Shown here: positions 41,728 to 54,104 of the stretch, piece after piece
Position numbering within the stretch: position 1 is the first letter of the stretch
How the letters are laid out: the number at the start of each line of letters is the position of its first letter
NCBI RefSeq assembly: GCF_022321485.1
Contig: NZ_JAKOGG010000014.1
Span: 35,216 to 99,215 of the forward strand
Source of the DNA: Shewanella electrica
GTDB lineage: Bacteria; Pseudomonadota; Gammaproteobacteria; Enterobacterales; Shewanellaceae
Reading direction: 5' to 3'
Length of the DNA: 64,000 bases
The notes under the pieces: generated by a model
Databases searched by the model: none
The model's input: the letters and a program-made list of their open reading frames with translations, nothing else
What the model was told of the DNA's origin: nothing
Position numbers and translations under genes: made by a program

Positions 41728-41736
41728 TATTCCGAG

Positions 41737-41765
41737 AAGGCCGCTCAAATTGAGCGGCCTTTTTC
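41737..41765 (+). terminator. terminator of second tRNA-Ser gene
   Basis: An eleven-bp stem (41737-41747 with 41751-41761) and T-run, nearly the same sequence as the terminator of copy 1. Confidence 0.85.
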
Positions 41766-41816
41766 TTTGCTAAGTAGCAAACCTTTCTCGATTGCGATAC
41801 CGCAAGCCGATCTCAT

Positions 41817-41848
41817 AAAAAAAGCGCCTAGTACCTGACTAGACGCTT
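41817..41848 (-). terminator. terminator of lacZ-like gene
   Basis: On the minus strand an 11-bp stem with one mismatch (41838-41848 with 41822-41832) followed by seven T, 18 bp after the stop. Confidence 0.8.
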
Positions 41849-41865
41849 CTCTTGCTGTAACCGAA

Positions 41866-45051
<3,186 letters not shown>

Positions 45052-45203
45052 TTAAAAGTTATCAAACGGTTCAAGCAATACGCACACCCGAGAAGGCCAT
45101 GAACAATAATGTTGGCGTTTTGCTTAGACAAAAAGAGGCCGTGTAACACGATGCATCACCGTGATAGTGATTGAACAGTGGTATGCCCCCAATGAGTGAC
45201 CGA

Positions 45204-46412
45204 TTAGTACTGCGGGCCACATTGTTTGCTAAACAGCTGGGCCATCAATTCCGGCGAGGCCCAAGTTTTCCAGTCAGGTTTCAGCAGACCGTAGGTTTCT
45301 ATGTCGCCTTCGTTACGGTTGTATCCCGCCATTTGCGTGGCATTAAGTGGCCAATAGGCCCAACTTACAGGCGTTTCTTCGCCCAATCCACAGAGATAGT
45401 GGGCAAAAGCAGATACAAACTGATAGCGATCTTCAGAGCAACGCTCACCGTTGTTGCCGGTTTGCGTACAGCCACCCCATTCGCTGATATAAAGCGGTGC
45501 GGTGTATGGTTTGTTGGGTTCGAGTACAAATTCCCAACGCTTAAGCGCTAATTTGGCGAAGTTTTCAGGATTGGTCAAGTTGCCAACTGGATGATTCCAC
45601 ACATAATCGTGCGCCACGTACACCAGTTTATGTGGTGTAGCTAAAGTGATTGGTCGGTGTTTTATTTCGGCCAAATCCACTTGCCAGCGCACGCCACCAA
45701 TAATGATCAGCAGGTTGGGATTCTGCTTGAGGATGGCGTTACCGGCATGGGTGGCGGCGGCTTTCCAGTCGGTAGCGGCGTTGCCATCGCCCCAACTTGG
45801 GACTAAATCGAGTTGTTTATCTGGGCGAACTTCATTGCGTAATTCAGCGCCAACCACAAATGGTCGGTTTTGATAGCGCTTAGCCATAAACACCCAATGT
45901 TGGGCAAATGTCTCAGGTGCGTAGTCTTTGGAGTACCACAAACCATCGCCATGTACGTCATCGCAACACCAATCACCGCGGCTACGGTGATTATCCAAAA
46001 TTACCATCAAACCTGCTGCACCAAACGTATCGATAATCTCATCAAACACCTCAAGGGCTGTTTTCCCTTGTAGCTGAGGATTAGCACTGAGCAGTGTGTC
46101 ATCGATTCGCGGATTTCTAGCCACCATCTCGTTGGCCCATGGCAGCCGCACTGAGTTGAATCCAGCCTCCTTAATCAGCTCAACCAACGTTGCCAGTGGT
46201 TGTTTATCTAAACCGCCAACAGTCAGTGCTGCCGATTCGCCACCAAACCAGTTGATGCTTTTCAACACCACTTTGCAGCCCTTGGCATCGACAATAAATT
46301 GCTGATCGGTTGATAGGGGATAGTTGACCGTGTCGCAGTTGGCGTAACTGCAGAATGGCACGATTAAGCTGATGCCCGCGAGACACAACGAACGACAAAT
46401 GGTGCTAAACAT
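45204..46412 (-). CDS. secreted GH5-type glycanase (cellulase-like)
   Basis: The 402-residue protein has a signal peptide (MFSTICRSLCLAGISLIVPFCSYA, cut near residue 24) and a GH5 TIM barrel. The acid/base is E194 in ELRNEVRP, the nucleophile E311 in LYISEWGGC, with supporting VRLPWANE and LDNHRS motifs. Several cysteines suggest disulfides. ATG 46412 is behind AAGGAGTACAG; thirteen further upstream codons are unlikely. Endoglucanase is the default reading, but mannanase or xyloglucanase are possible. It probably shares a transcript with the lacZ-like gene 170 bp downstream. Confidence 0.87.
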   Translation of the reverse strand: MFSTICRSLCLAGISLIVPFCSYANCDTVNYPLSTDQQFIVDAKGCKVVLKSINWFGGESAALTVGGLDKQPLATLVELIKEAGFNSVRLPWANEMVARNPRIDDTLLSANPQLQGKTALEVFDEIIDTFGAAGLMVILDNHRSRGDWCCDDVHGDGLWYSKDYAPETFAQHWVFMAKRYQNRPFVVGAELRNEVRPDKQLDLVPSWGDGNAATDWKAAATHAGNAILKQNPNLLIIIGGVRWQVDLAEIKHRPITLATPHKLVYVAHDYVWNHPVGNLTNPENFAKLALKRWEFVLEPNKPYTAPLYISEWGGCTQTGNNGERCSEDRYQFVSAFAHYLCGLGEETPVSWAYWPLNATQMAGYNRNEGDIETYGLLKPDWKTWASPELMAQLFSKQCGPQY

Positions 46413-46730
46413 CTGTACTCCTTGGCTTAGGTAACACTTTCGCCCGCACATCTAACAAGATGACGAGCAGGTGTTAATCGTTTGAGAGGGAATAGTTACA
46501 TAGATTTAGCGCGAAGTGCAGGGTATTTGTATGACTATTTGTGTCTGTGCCGACATGATTACCATAGCGATGGGCAATAATTTTTTCATCTTAGTGGTAA
46601 GTAATGAGTGAATTATTGAACTAAGCTTTTTAAGCCAAAACGGCTTAAGGAGCTGAATCAACAGCGACAGTTACCACCTACATGTTGTAAGACAACCAAG
46701 CATGGATGCCTTTTCGGAGGAACGCAGTTC
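46413..46730. other. divergent region, GH5 gene / signalling operon
   Basis: 318 bp, AT-rich, no ORF. It has a seven-bp inverted repeat (46630-46636 with 46642-46648) and a good ribosome site CGGAGG before the GTG at 46731. No recognised regulator site. Confidence 0.5.
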
Positions 46731-47924
46731 GTGTTTAGCTTGGTAAAAAGAGTGCTAATTATCGATGACCACGCCGTGATCAGACGCACCTTAAGCGCCT
46801 GTTTGAATGGCATAGGCAATTTTGAGGTGTACGAAGCTGGCGATGGCGAAGATGCGCGCCAACTTATCGCTGATAGGCAATTCGATATTATCTTTTGTGA
46901 CATCAATATGCCGAATGAGAACGGCATTGATGTATTGCAGTATTTAGCGGAACAACACTTTAGTGGTGGTGTGGTACTTATCAGTAGCACCGATGAAACG
47001 TTGTTGAAAGCTTCGTCGTTGCTGGCGAGGCAATTTAATTTAGCCATTATTGGTGTTGCCGAAAAGCCAATTCAGCGCCATACCGTGCTGAGTTTTTTAA
47101 TTAAAGCCAACCAACACCTTGCACCTTCCGAGCAACAACAGCTCACGCCACTTAGCGCCAACGCGATCGCCAAGGCTATCGACGACGCCAATGTAATCGC
47201 CTTTTTTCAGCCACAAGTTTGCTTGAAAACACAGCAGCTTAGCGGTGTAGAAGCGCTCGCGCGCATTGAAAATGACAACGGTGAGGTGTTTTACCCTAGC
47301 CAGTTTATTGAGATTGCCGAACAGTCTGACCCACTCATGCTCGCACTCACTAAGGCGGTAGTGACCGATGCGCTGGCCAAGTTTGCGGCGTTATTGGCGG
47401 TAGAACCAGCGCTGACGCTATCAATTAACATCAGTGCTCGCGTGCTAATAGATCAAACGTTTCCTCATTGGTTGCAGGCTATTTGTCACCAATATTCAGT
47501 GCCGCCACCTCGTGTCATCTGTGAGCTAACAGAAACCGCCTTGGCCTCACATCCATCACTTCTTACCGCCTCCATATTGAGATTGAGGCTGTTTCAATTC
47601 CAGCTCTCTATTGATGATTTTGGTACAGGCTACGCTTCTATCGAACAGCTGCACTCGTTGCCATTTCAGGAACTCAAGATTGATCAGCGTTTTGTGGCCG
47701 ATTGTTTAACGGATTTGCGCTCGCGCGTCGTGGTCGAACAGACCATTCAGCTTGCCAAAGGCTTTGGAATGAGCGTGGTCGCCGAGGGAATTGAATCGGC
47801 AGATGTTGCTGGGTTTCTCGCGTTAAAACAATGTGATATCGGGCAAGGCTACTTTTACGCCAAGCCGATGCGATATCAGCAACTCATAGACGCTTTTGGC
47901 TTGAACAAGGTTGAATCACCATGA
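46731..47924 (+). CDS. response regulator with EAL c-di-GMP phosphodiesterase domain
   Basis: A 397-residue protein. Residues 1-130 are a receiver (RVLIIDDHAVIRR, phospho-acceptor D57 in CDINMPNENG, K in VAEKPIQ); residues ~150-390 are an EAL domain. All catalytic signatures are present: VEALARI, NISA, ELTETAL, IDDFGTGYAS, LKIDQRFV, VAEGIES, GQGYFYAKP. It should therefore hydrolyse c-di-GMP when switched by phosphorylation. The start is GTG 46731. Its stop overlaps the hybrid kinase start as ATGA, so the two are translationally coupled and are very likely partners. Confidence 0.93.
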   Translation: MFSLVKRVLIIDDHAVIRRTLSACLNGIGNFEVYEAGDGEDARQLIADRQFDIIFCDINMPNENGIDVLQYLAEQHFSGGVVLISSTDETLLKASSLLARQFNLAIIGVAEKPIQRHTVLSFLIKANQHLAPSEQQQLTPLSANAIAKAIDDANVIAFFQPQVCLKTQQLSGVEALARIENDNGEVFYPSQFIEIAEQSDPLMLALTKAVVTDALAKFAALLAVEPALTLSINISARVLIDQTFPHWLQAICHQYSVPPPRVICELTETALASHPSLLTASILRLRLFQFQLSIDDFGTGYASIEQLHSLPFQELKIDQRFVADCLTDLRSRVVVEQTIQLAKGFGMSVVAEGIESADVAGFLALKQCDIGQGYFYAKPMRYQQLIDAFGLNKVESP

Positions 47925-50900
47925 AAATTGCCATCAAATTACCGCTGATTTTCATCATCTACAGCCTGCTAACCTTATTGGTGATTTATGGTATTTCATT
48001 AAAAAGTCGCGATTTTCTTGAACAGGAAACCATGAACGCGATTAAGAACGAGGCCGAACTACTCACCCAACTAATCGACCGTAACGTGTTTGAACGTTAC
48101 AAGGACACGCAGTCGTTCTCCTTGCCAGACGATGTGAATAGCAGCAATTGGTATCAGCTAGATAAACAACAGATTGTGACTGAACGCCTCAATGAAATCG
48201 CGCGCAATTATCGGCTGTACAACCACCTAGTCGTGTTTGATAAATACGGCAAAGTGATTGCGGCCAATACCGATAATGGTTTTGGCAAAACCGTGCCATC
48301 GCTAACACTGGGGAGTCAGTGGGTATTTGAACAACCTTGGTTTAGCGCCGTAGTTCAGGGGCAAAGCTTAGGCCAAAGTGAGATGAATGGCGTTTACATT
48401 TATGGACCTGAGCGCTCGATATTGCGCGATTGGCAAGAGCACTACGACTTGTTGTTTGCCAAACCGATCGTCGATAAACAGGGCAACGTTATCGGTGTTT
48501 GGGCGAATATCGTCGATTTTAGTGTGATTGAGAGCATTGTGGCCGATACCTATTCGGTGCTCTCTCATCGAGGTTGGATTTCAACCTCCATTACCTTACT
48601 AGATGCACAAGGCAACATCATTGTTGACTACGATCCCGTGGGACAACAGTCTGCCATGTATAAACGTGACTTCAGTGTGTTAGGGCAGATCAACTTGGTC
48701 AATGACGGTGTGGCCGGAGCCAGACTGGCCGTTGCCGGGCTACAAGGCGCTAACATCTCGATTCATTCACGCAAGAAGACTGAACAAGTCACCGGTTACG
48801 CGCATTCCCAAGGCGTGTACGACTACCCCGGCATGAATTGGTCGGCACTGATCCGCATCAATGTCGATGAGGCTTTCAAACAAGCGGCATTCTTACAACG
48901 TACGTCGCTATTTATCGGCGTATTGTTACTGCTGTTGATCTTGGCTTCGGCGCTGTATATCAGTTTCAACTTTGCCAGCCCGTTGCGCAAAATCGCCCGC
49001 ATTGTGGTCGGCTTAGCCCATGGGCAGCGGCAGTTTACGCTGCCGCCAGTGACGGCAAACGATGAAGTTGGCGAAATGGCTCAGGCGGTGGCGCTGCTCA
49101 AAGAGAAATTAACCGAGCGTGATACGCTATTTCAGCAAAGCCAACAACAACGGCGAGCGTTGGACATTCAACTGCGGGCCATTGATGCCACCACCAGCGG
49201 TTTGATCATTACCGACATGCTGGCAGACGAGCAGCCGGTTATTTTTGTCAATCGCGCGTTTCAACATATCACCGGCTATCACAGTGATGAAGTGGTAGGC
49301 GAAAACTGCCGCTTCTTGCAAGGTGAGGACACCGAACAAGCAGAGCTAACCAAACTGCGCCAAGCGATAGCCAAGGGCGTGTCCTGTACCGTTGAGTTAC
49401 GCAACTACCGCAAAGATGGCACTCAGTTTTTAAATCAGTTGCGGATTGACCCGGTGTATAACGATGCCAATCAACTCACTCATTACATTGGCGTGATCAA
49501 TGATGTGACTGACGAAAAACGTCAGGCGGAGATGACACAGTACTCGCTGGAAAAAGAGATTGATCGCCGTACCAAGCAGAGCCGCGAGTCAGAAAACAAG
49601 CTAAGGGCCGTGTTTAACAGCACCCGCGACGGCACCATAGTGATGGAAGGCGATGGCAAAATTGTTGATATCAACCATTCCGGTGAGCTTATTTTTGGTT
49701 ACAAACGGCAACATGTATTAAACAAGGATATCTCCTTGCTCATTGATGATACCCAAATGGTGGGCATTAACGATGGTGAAGGCACACTCGCTTACGCCAT
49801 CAGTCTCCACGACAGTAGCGCCCTGATTAAAGTGGTGGGTATTCACAAGTCTGGCCGTAAATTTCCCGCTGAGCTGTCGATAGGCATCAACTACTTAACG
49901 GATGTTGATACCTACGTGATCTCCGTGCGCGATATCACCGAGCAAGAAAACGTCCTTGATCGCGAGCGACGTTTGAAAGAGGAGCTAGTGCAAAACGAAG
50001 AGTTGTATCGCACCGCATTTAACCAAGCGGCGATTGGCATGGCACATATCTCGCCGCAAAGACACTTCCTCAAAGTGAATGAAAAACTCTGTAGCATATT
50101 GGGCTATAGCGAAGCGGAGTTGGTGACGCTGCGAGCCGATGACATCACTTATAGTAAAGATATGCATATCACCACACCGTTAATCGAACAGGTGATTTCG
50201 GGGCAATCCAAAAGTTTTACTGTGGATAAACGTTATATTACCAAGCGTGGCGGGCTAATTTGGATCAACCTCACCATGTCGTTAGTGCGTTGCAACGGAG
50301 AGGACGACTATTTTATTGCCATTTTTGAGGATATTAACGAACGCAAAACATCCGAAACCGCGCTCAAACGCGCCAAAGCCTATCAAGAGGAGCTGCTGCT
50401 CGGGTTAAAATTAGCGTCAGATGCTGGCGGTATTTGTAACTGGAAATACGACCTCCGCACCCATGAGATTGACTGGGACGACAATATGTATCAACTGTAT
50501 GGCGTCCCGCACGGCGCAAAAGTTGATTACCAAACTTGGACGACTCACCTGCACCCCGATGATCGTGAGCAGAGTGAACAAGTGTTTCGTCACGCCATAG
50601 AGCATAAACAAACCTTCCGTCATACCTTCCGTATTGTGCGACCTGATGGTGTTACTCGTTGGATTGCCGCCTCAGCAGACATGATGCTGGATGAATACGG
50701 AACACCGATTAAGCAGTTCGGTATTAATACTGACATCACGGCCTACCGCGAAATCCAGGATGCGCTGGCGCGTGAAACGCAGGCGGCCAATCGGGCCAAC
50801 GAAGCCAAATCGCAATTTCTCGCAATGATGAGCCATGAGATCCGCACGCCAATGAATGGCGTGGTGGGCATGATCGATGTGTTGCAGCAAACAGCGCTGC

Positions 50901-52690
50901 AAAAAGAGCAGCTACGCATGGTAAAAACCATCAAAGATTCGTCACTATCGCTGCTGCATATCATCAACGATGTGTTGGACTTCTCGAAGATTGAATCTGG
51001 TCAAATGCCGTTGGACATCAATAAAACCGTGCTGCTGAACCAGATCGAAAGTACCGTTGAAGCAACGTGGCTCAGTGCCAAAGACAGTAACGTGACGCTA
51101 CTCATCGAGCACGACTTCCATGTGCCACACATGTTGTTGTTAGATGCCATTCGCTTGCGGCAAATCGTGTTAAACCTCGTCGGTAATGCCATTAAATTTA
51201 CTGCCAACCGTTATCAACACGGCTATGTATGGGTGCGAACACAATACTTCGCTGAGCAACAGCAGCTTAGTTTGTCAGTCAAAGACACTGGCGTAGGCAT
51301 GACCGCCGAACAGATGCAAAATCTGTTTAAACCCTTTACTCAAGCTGACGCATCAACCACGCGCAAATACGGCGGTACGGGGTTGGGCCTGAGTATTACC
51401 AAATCTTTCACTGAGCTGATGGGCGGTGAGATCAGCGTCACTAGCGAGCCAGATCAGGGCAGTGAATTTGTCATCACTTTGCCTGCTACCATTGCCAATG
51501 ACAGCGACATTTTAGGCTGCGCTTATGATTTGGCCCAGCGCACGGTTTATCTCGACATTGTCGATAACGAGCTAAGTGCAAGTTGTCGCGTGATGCTAGC
51601 AGGTGCGGGCCTAATCCTTAGCGACATGACCACCGCGCAGGTGATCATCACTGACCAACTGACGTGTAAACCGGCCAACGAACATCAAAAACTACTACTG
51701 TTAATTGACGATCCATTTGAGCCGCTCGCTGGCCGTACACCACATAGCTACGGCATCAGTAACTATCCGCTAAAACCGAGCGAATTAGTGTTTGGCTTGG
51801 CCGTGTTATTTGGCATAGAAAGCCCGGAGCTTAGTTATCACGCAGACAAAGATAAATCGTCGGCTAAACTAAAATTGAACCGCCACTTCACCGGTACCAT
51901 CTTGTGTGCAGAAGATCAGCGCACTAATCAACTGGTGTTGTCGAAGCAACTGGAACGTTTGGGATACCAATACCTAATGACCGATAACGGTGAAGCGGCA
52001 CTTGAGGCATGGAAGACAGGGCAGTTTCAAGTGGTATTAACCGACTGCCATATGCCGGTGATGGACGGCTTTGAGTTGACCAAAGCGATTCGCCACACTG
52101 AGCAACAGCAGCAACAATCGCCTAGCTTGATCATTGCCATCACCGCTAATGTTATGGCCGGGGAAGATGTGATCTGTAAGCAAGCGGGTATGGATGATTA
52201 CATCGGCAAACCGGTCGAGTTGAGCGCGCTCAGCGTGGTATTGGATCGTTATCTTAATGCCATTGATGATTATCAGCGGGAAAGCTCCGTCAAACAAACG
52301 GCCCCCGTTGAGCAACCGACCAATGCTGCGATTGATATGACGTATCTGGAGCAGATGATCGGCTCTGAGAACCAAACACTGCAACATGAAGTGCTTGAGA
52401 TCTTTTGGACCGCGTTGCAACAAGATCTCCACGCGCTAAAAATTGCTGTAAAAGCGGAAGATTGGGCTACTATTCGTAGCAAGGCCCATGGCGCTAAGGG
52501 CGCCAGCGCGTCCACCGGGGCATTAGCGTTAAGTGAGCTATTTAATCAACTTGAGCGGGAATTTGACCAAGCCGCTATTGTGGTCGAACTATTGGCGCAA
52601 ATAGAGCTGGCCGTCGTTCCAGTACAACAACAGCTGTGCCAGATAGGGGTCATCAGTAGCCCGTTACCAACAGAGATAGGTGAACAATGA
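47921..52690 (+). CDS. Cache-HAMP-LOV/PAS hybrid histidine kinase with REC and HPt
   Basis: 1589 residues. Order: membrane helix (6-26); periplasmic Cache-type sensor (~30-325); helix (~329-350); HAMP (~350-400); LOV-like PAS (~417-535) with the photoactive motif GENCRFLQG (C463); three further PAS domains (~560-680, 695-810, 828-945); HisKA with H972 (MMSHEIRTPMNG); HATPase (NLVGNAIKFT, DTGVGM, GGTGLGLSI); a degenerate receiver-like segment (~1195-1300); true receiver with D1375 (LTDCHMPVMDG); HPt with H1523 (KAHGAKGAS). It is a complete phosphorelay in one protein. Overlaps both neighbours by 4 bp. The LOV Gln position is Ile526 (GVINDVT), so flavin photochemistry must be tested. Confidence 0.93.
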   Translation: MKIAIKLPLIFIIYSLLTLLVIYGISLKSRDFLEQETMNAIKNEAELLTQLIDRNVFERYKDTQSFSLPDDVNSSNWYQLDKQQIVTERLNEIARNYRLYNHLVVFDKYGKVIAANTDNGFGKTVPSLTLGSQWVFEQPWFSAVVQGQSLGQSEMNGVYIYGPERSILRDWQEHYDLLFAKPIVDKQGNVIGVWANIVDFSVIESIVADTYSVLSHRGWISTSITLLDAQGNIIVDYDPVGQQSAMYKRDFSVLGQINLVNDGVAGARLAVAGLQGANISIHSRKKTEQVTGYAHSQGVYDYPGMNWSALIRINVDEAFKQAAFLQRTSLFIGVLLLLLILASALYISFNFASPLRKIARIVVGLAHGQRQFTLPPVTANDEVGEMAQAVALLKEKLTERDTLFQQSQQQRRALDIQLRAIDATTSGLIITDMLADEQPVIFVNRAFQHITGYHSDEVVGENCRFLQGEDTEQAELTKLRQAIAKGVSCTVELRNYRKDGTQFLNQLRIDPVYNDANQLTHYIGVINDVTDEKRQAEMTQYSLEKEIDRRTKQSRESENKLRAVFNSTRDGTIVMEGDGKIVDINHSGELIFGYKRQHVLNKDISLLIDDTQMVGINDGEGTLAYAISLHDSSALIKVVGIHKSGRKFPAELSIGINYLTDVDTYVISVRDITEQENVLDRERRLKEELVQNEELYRTAFNQAAIGMAHISPQRHFLKVNEKLCSILGYSEAELVTLRADDITYSKDMHITTPLIEQVISGQSKSFTVDKRYITKRGGLIWINLTMSLVRCNGEDDYFIAIFEDINERKTSETALKRAKAYQEELLLGLKLASDAGGICNWKYDLRTHEIDWDDNMYQLYGVPHGAKVDYQTWTTHLHPDDREQSEQVFRHAIEHKQTFRHTFRIVRPDGVTRWIAASADMMLDEYGTPIKQFGINTDITAYREIQDALARETQAANRANEAKSQFLAMMSHEIRTPMNGVVGMIDVLQQTALQKEQLRMVKTIKDSSLSLLHIINDVLDFSKIESGQMPLDINKTVLLNQIESTVEATWLSAKDSNVTLLIEHDFHVPHMLLLDAIRLRQIVLNLVGNAIKFTANRYQHGYVWVRTQYFAEQQQLSLSVKDTGVGMTAEQMQNLFKPFTQADASTTRKYGGTGLGLSITKSFTELMGGEISVTSEPDQGSEFVITLPATIANDSDILGCAYDLAQRTVYLDIVDNELSASCRVMLAGAGLILSDMTTAQVIITDQLTCKPANEHQKLLLLIDDPFEPLAGRTPHSYGISNYPLKPSELVFGLAVLFGIESPELSYHADKDKSSAKLKLNRHFTGTILCAEDQRTNQLVLSKQLERLGYQYLMTDNGEAALEAWKTGQFQVVLTDCHMPVMDGFELTKAIRHTEQQQQQSPSLIIAITANVMAGEDVICKQAGMDDYIGKPVELSALSVVLDRYLNAIDDYQRESSVKQTAPVEQPTNAAIDMTYLEQMIGSENQTLQHEVLEIFWTALQQDLHALKIAVKAEDWATIRSKAHGAKGASASTGALALSELFNQLEREFDQAAIVVELLAQIELAVVPVQQQLCQIGVISSPLPTEIGEQ

Positions 52691-53730
52691 GTTCAGATGC
52701 CGTATTAAGCGTCATTCTTATTTACGACACGCCTGATACCTTGGACATCATGCGGCAGGTGATTGCTACGCGGTTTCAGGGCGTGGCTAAATACCAAATG
52801 GACATTGTCTCTGCACAAAAATTGGCCGAAAAACTGAGCGAAGAACACTACGCGATCCTATTTATTTACGCTTGCGGTGATACTGAAGAGATCACGCCGT
52901 TCAAACGCAAAGTCATTGAAACTGGCGGCAAGGATATCTTCGGCCGCTGGCCGAGTGAATCGATACTTATCTGTGATAAAGCGGCGCGTACCGCCGCATA
53001 CAACTTGTGTAAATCGGAAGTGTTCTACAGCTACGAAACCATTCGGCCGATTTATGACATCGGTAAAATTCGCCTTACGCTTAACCGCGTTGGTCGCTAC
53101 GCGATGAACATTGCCAATCTGCACCATCAACAACTCGAACGCGACAACATGGTGGGCGAAATTGAAAAAAGCCGCGCCGAATTAGATTTAGTGATCAAAA
53201 ACGTCAACGACGAGCAGGCCGATAAACACGGTGAACCGTCAGCGGACGATAGCGTCAGTACGCTGCTGGAGTTTAAGCGCAAGCGTAATGAAATGCTGTC
53301 AATTCTGGCGCGTAAAATTGAAAAGGCCAAACCTCAACTGTTGAAAACGGCCATAAAACAGCCGGTGGTGATTGTTGCTGACGACCAACCGGTGATGCAA
53401 AAAATTGTCCGATCGATACTGGAGCCAAAGGGGTTTAAAGTCGAGTTAGCTGCCAATGGGCAAGAGGTACTGCAAAAGCTGGATAGCATCAAACCTAACG
53501 TGATCTTATTGGATGTTGATATGCCGATCATGGGCGGTATTGAAACGCTGCAAATTCTGCAAAGCATGGAGAGCACCAAGTCAATTCCAGTGATTATGTT
53601 GACCAGCTTTTCGGAAAAAGAGACGTTTGAAGCTTCCGTCGAGCATGGCGCTATCGATTACATCATCAAACCGACCAGTCCCGATATCTTGTTGAAGAAA
53701 ATTCGCCACGTTATCTCAGTTAAGATTTAG
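52687..53730 (+). CDS. double-receiver response regulator without output domain
   Basis: A 347-residue protein. Residues 1-125 look like a receiver fold (SVILIYDTPDTLDIM, AILFIYACGDTEE) but lack the phospho-acceptor aspartate. A coiled-coil segment follows (about 140-215). Residues ~228-345 are a canonical receiver (VVIVADDQPVMQKIV, D276 in LLDVDMPIMGG, MLTSF, IIKPTSP). There is no DNA-binding or enzymatic output. ATG overlaps the kinase stop (ATGA). It could be a phosphate sink, a scaffold, or the link to motility or another effector. Confidence 0.88.
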   Translation: MSSDAVLSVILIYDTPDTLDIMRQVIATRFQGVAKYQMDIVSAQKLAEKLSEEHYAILFIYACGDTEEITPFKRKVIETGGKDIFGRWPSESILICDKAARTAAYNLCKSEVFYSYETIRPIYDIGKIRLTLNRVGRYAMNIANLHHQQLERDNMVGEIEKSRAELDLVIKNVNDEQADKHGEPSADDSVSTLLEFKRKRNEMLSILARKIEKAKPQLLKTAIKQPVVIVADDQPVMQKIVRSILEPKGFKVELAANGQEVLQKLDSIKPNVILLDVDMPIMGGIETLQILQSMESTKSIPVIMLTSFSEKETFEASVEHGAIDYIIKPTSPDILLKKIRHVISVKI

Positions 53731-54104
53731 CCCCCGCCACGTCAAACTTAGCCTTGCTCGCCGTATTATTTGCCCGTAGCGGGATATGGTAATGGTTGTG
53801 TTTTGCCGTCGGCAGGGTGTGATTCGCAAGGCGGTGATGCGTTATGCACTTCTTTTCCACCCTCAGTCCTTAGCGACTTGCAACGGTTTTACTTACACCT
53901 TCGATAACTCGGTCACATTCGCCGTCAGCAGTGGCTAATCTTTACATTTACACGATTGTAATTGATAACCATTATCATCTAATATTCTGCACGATTAATA
54001 ATATGACAGTCGCTTTCCAAACTGCGCCGCGGCTGGTAATCGGGCAAATGTGGTCTTGGAAAATTACCGACGGCAACTGTCCAACAATAAGATAGGATGA
54101 TGAT
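53731..54104. other. intergenic region before the TonB receptor
   Basis: 374 bp, no ORF of merit. It ends the signalling operon without a clear intrinsic terminator and contains the Fur box at 53963-53977 with AT-rich promoter sequence. Confidence 0.5.
53963..53977. promoter_or_regulatory. Fur box
   Basis: TGATAACCATTATCA matches the 7-1-7 Fur motif TGATAATnATTATCA at 13 of 14 specified bases, 128 bp before the TonB receptor ATG. It predicts iron-repressed expression. Confidence 0.8.
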
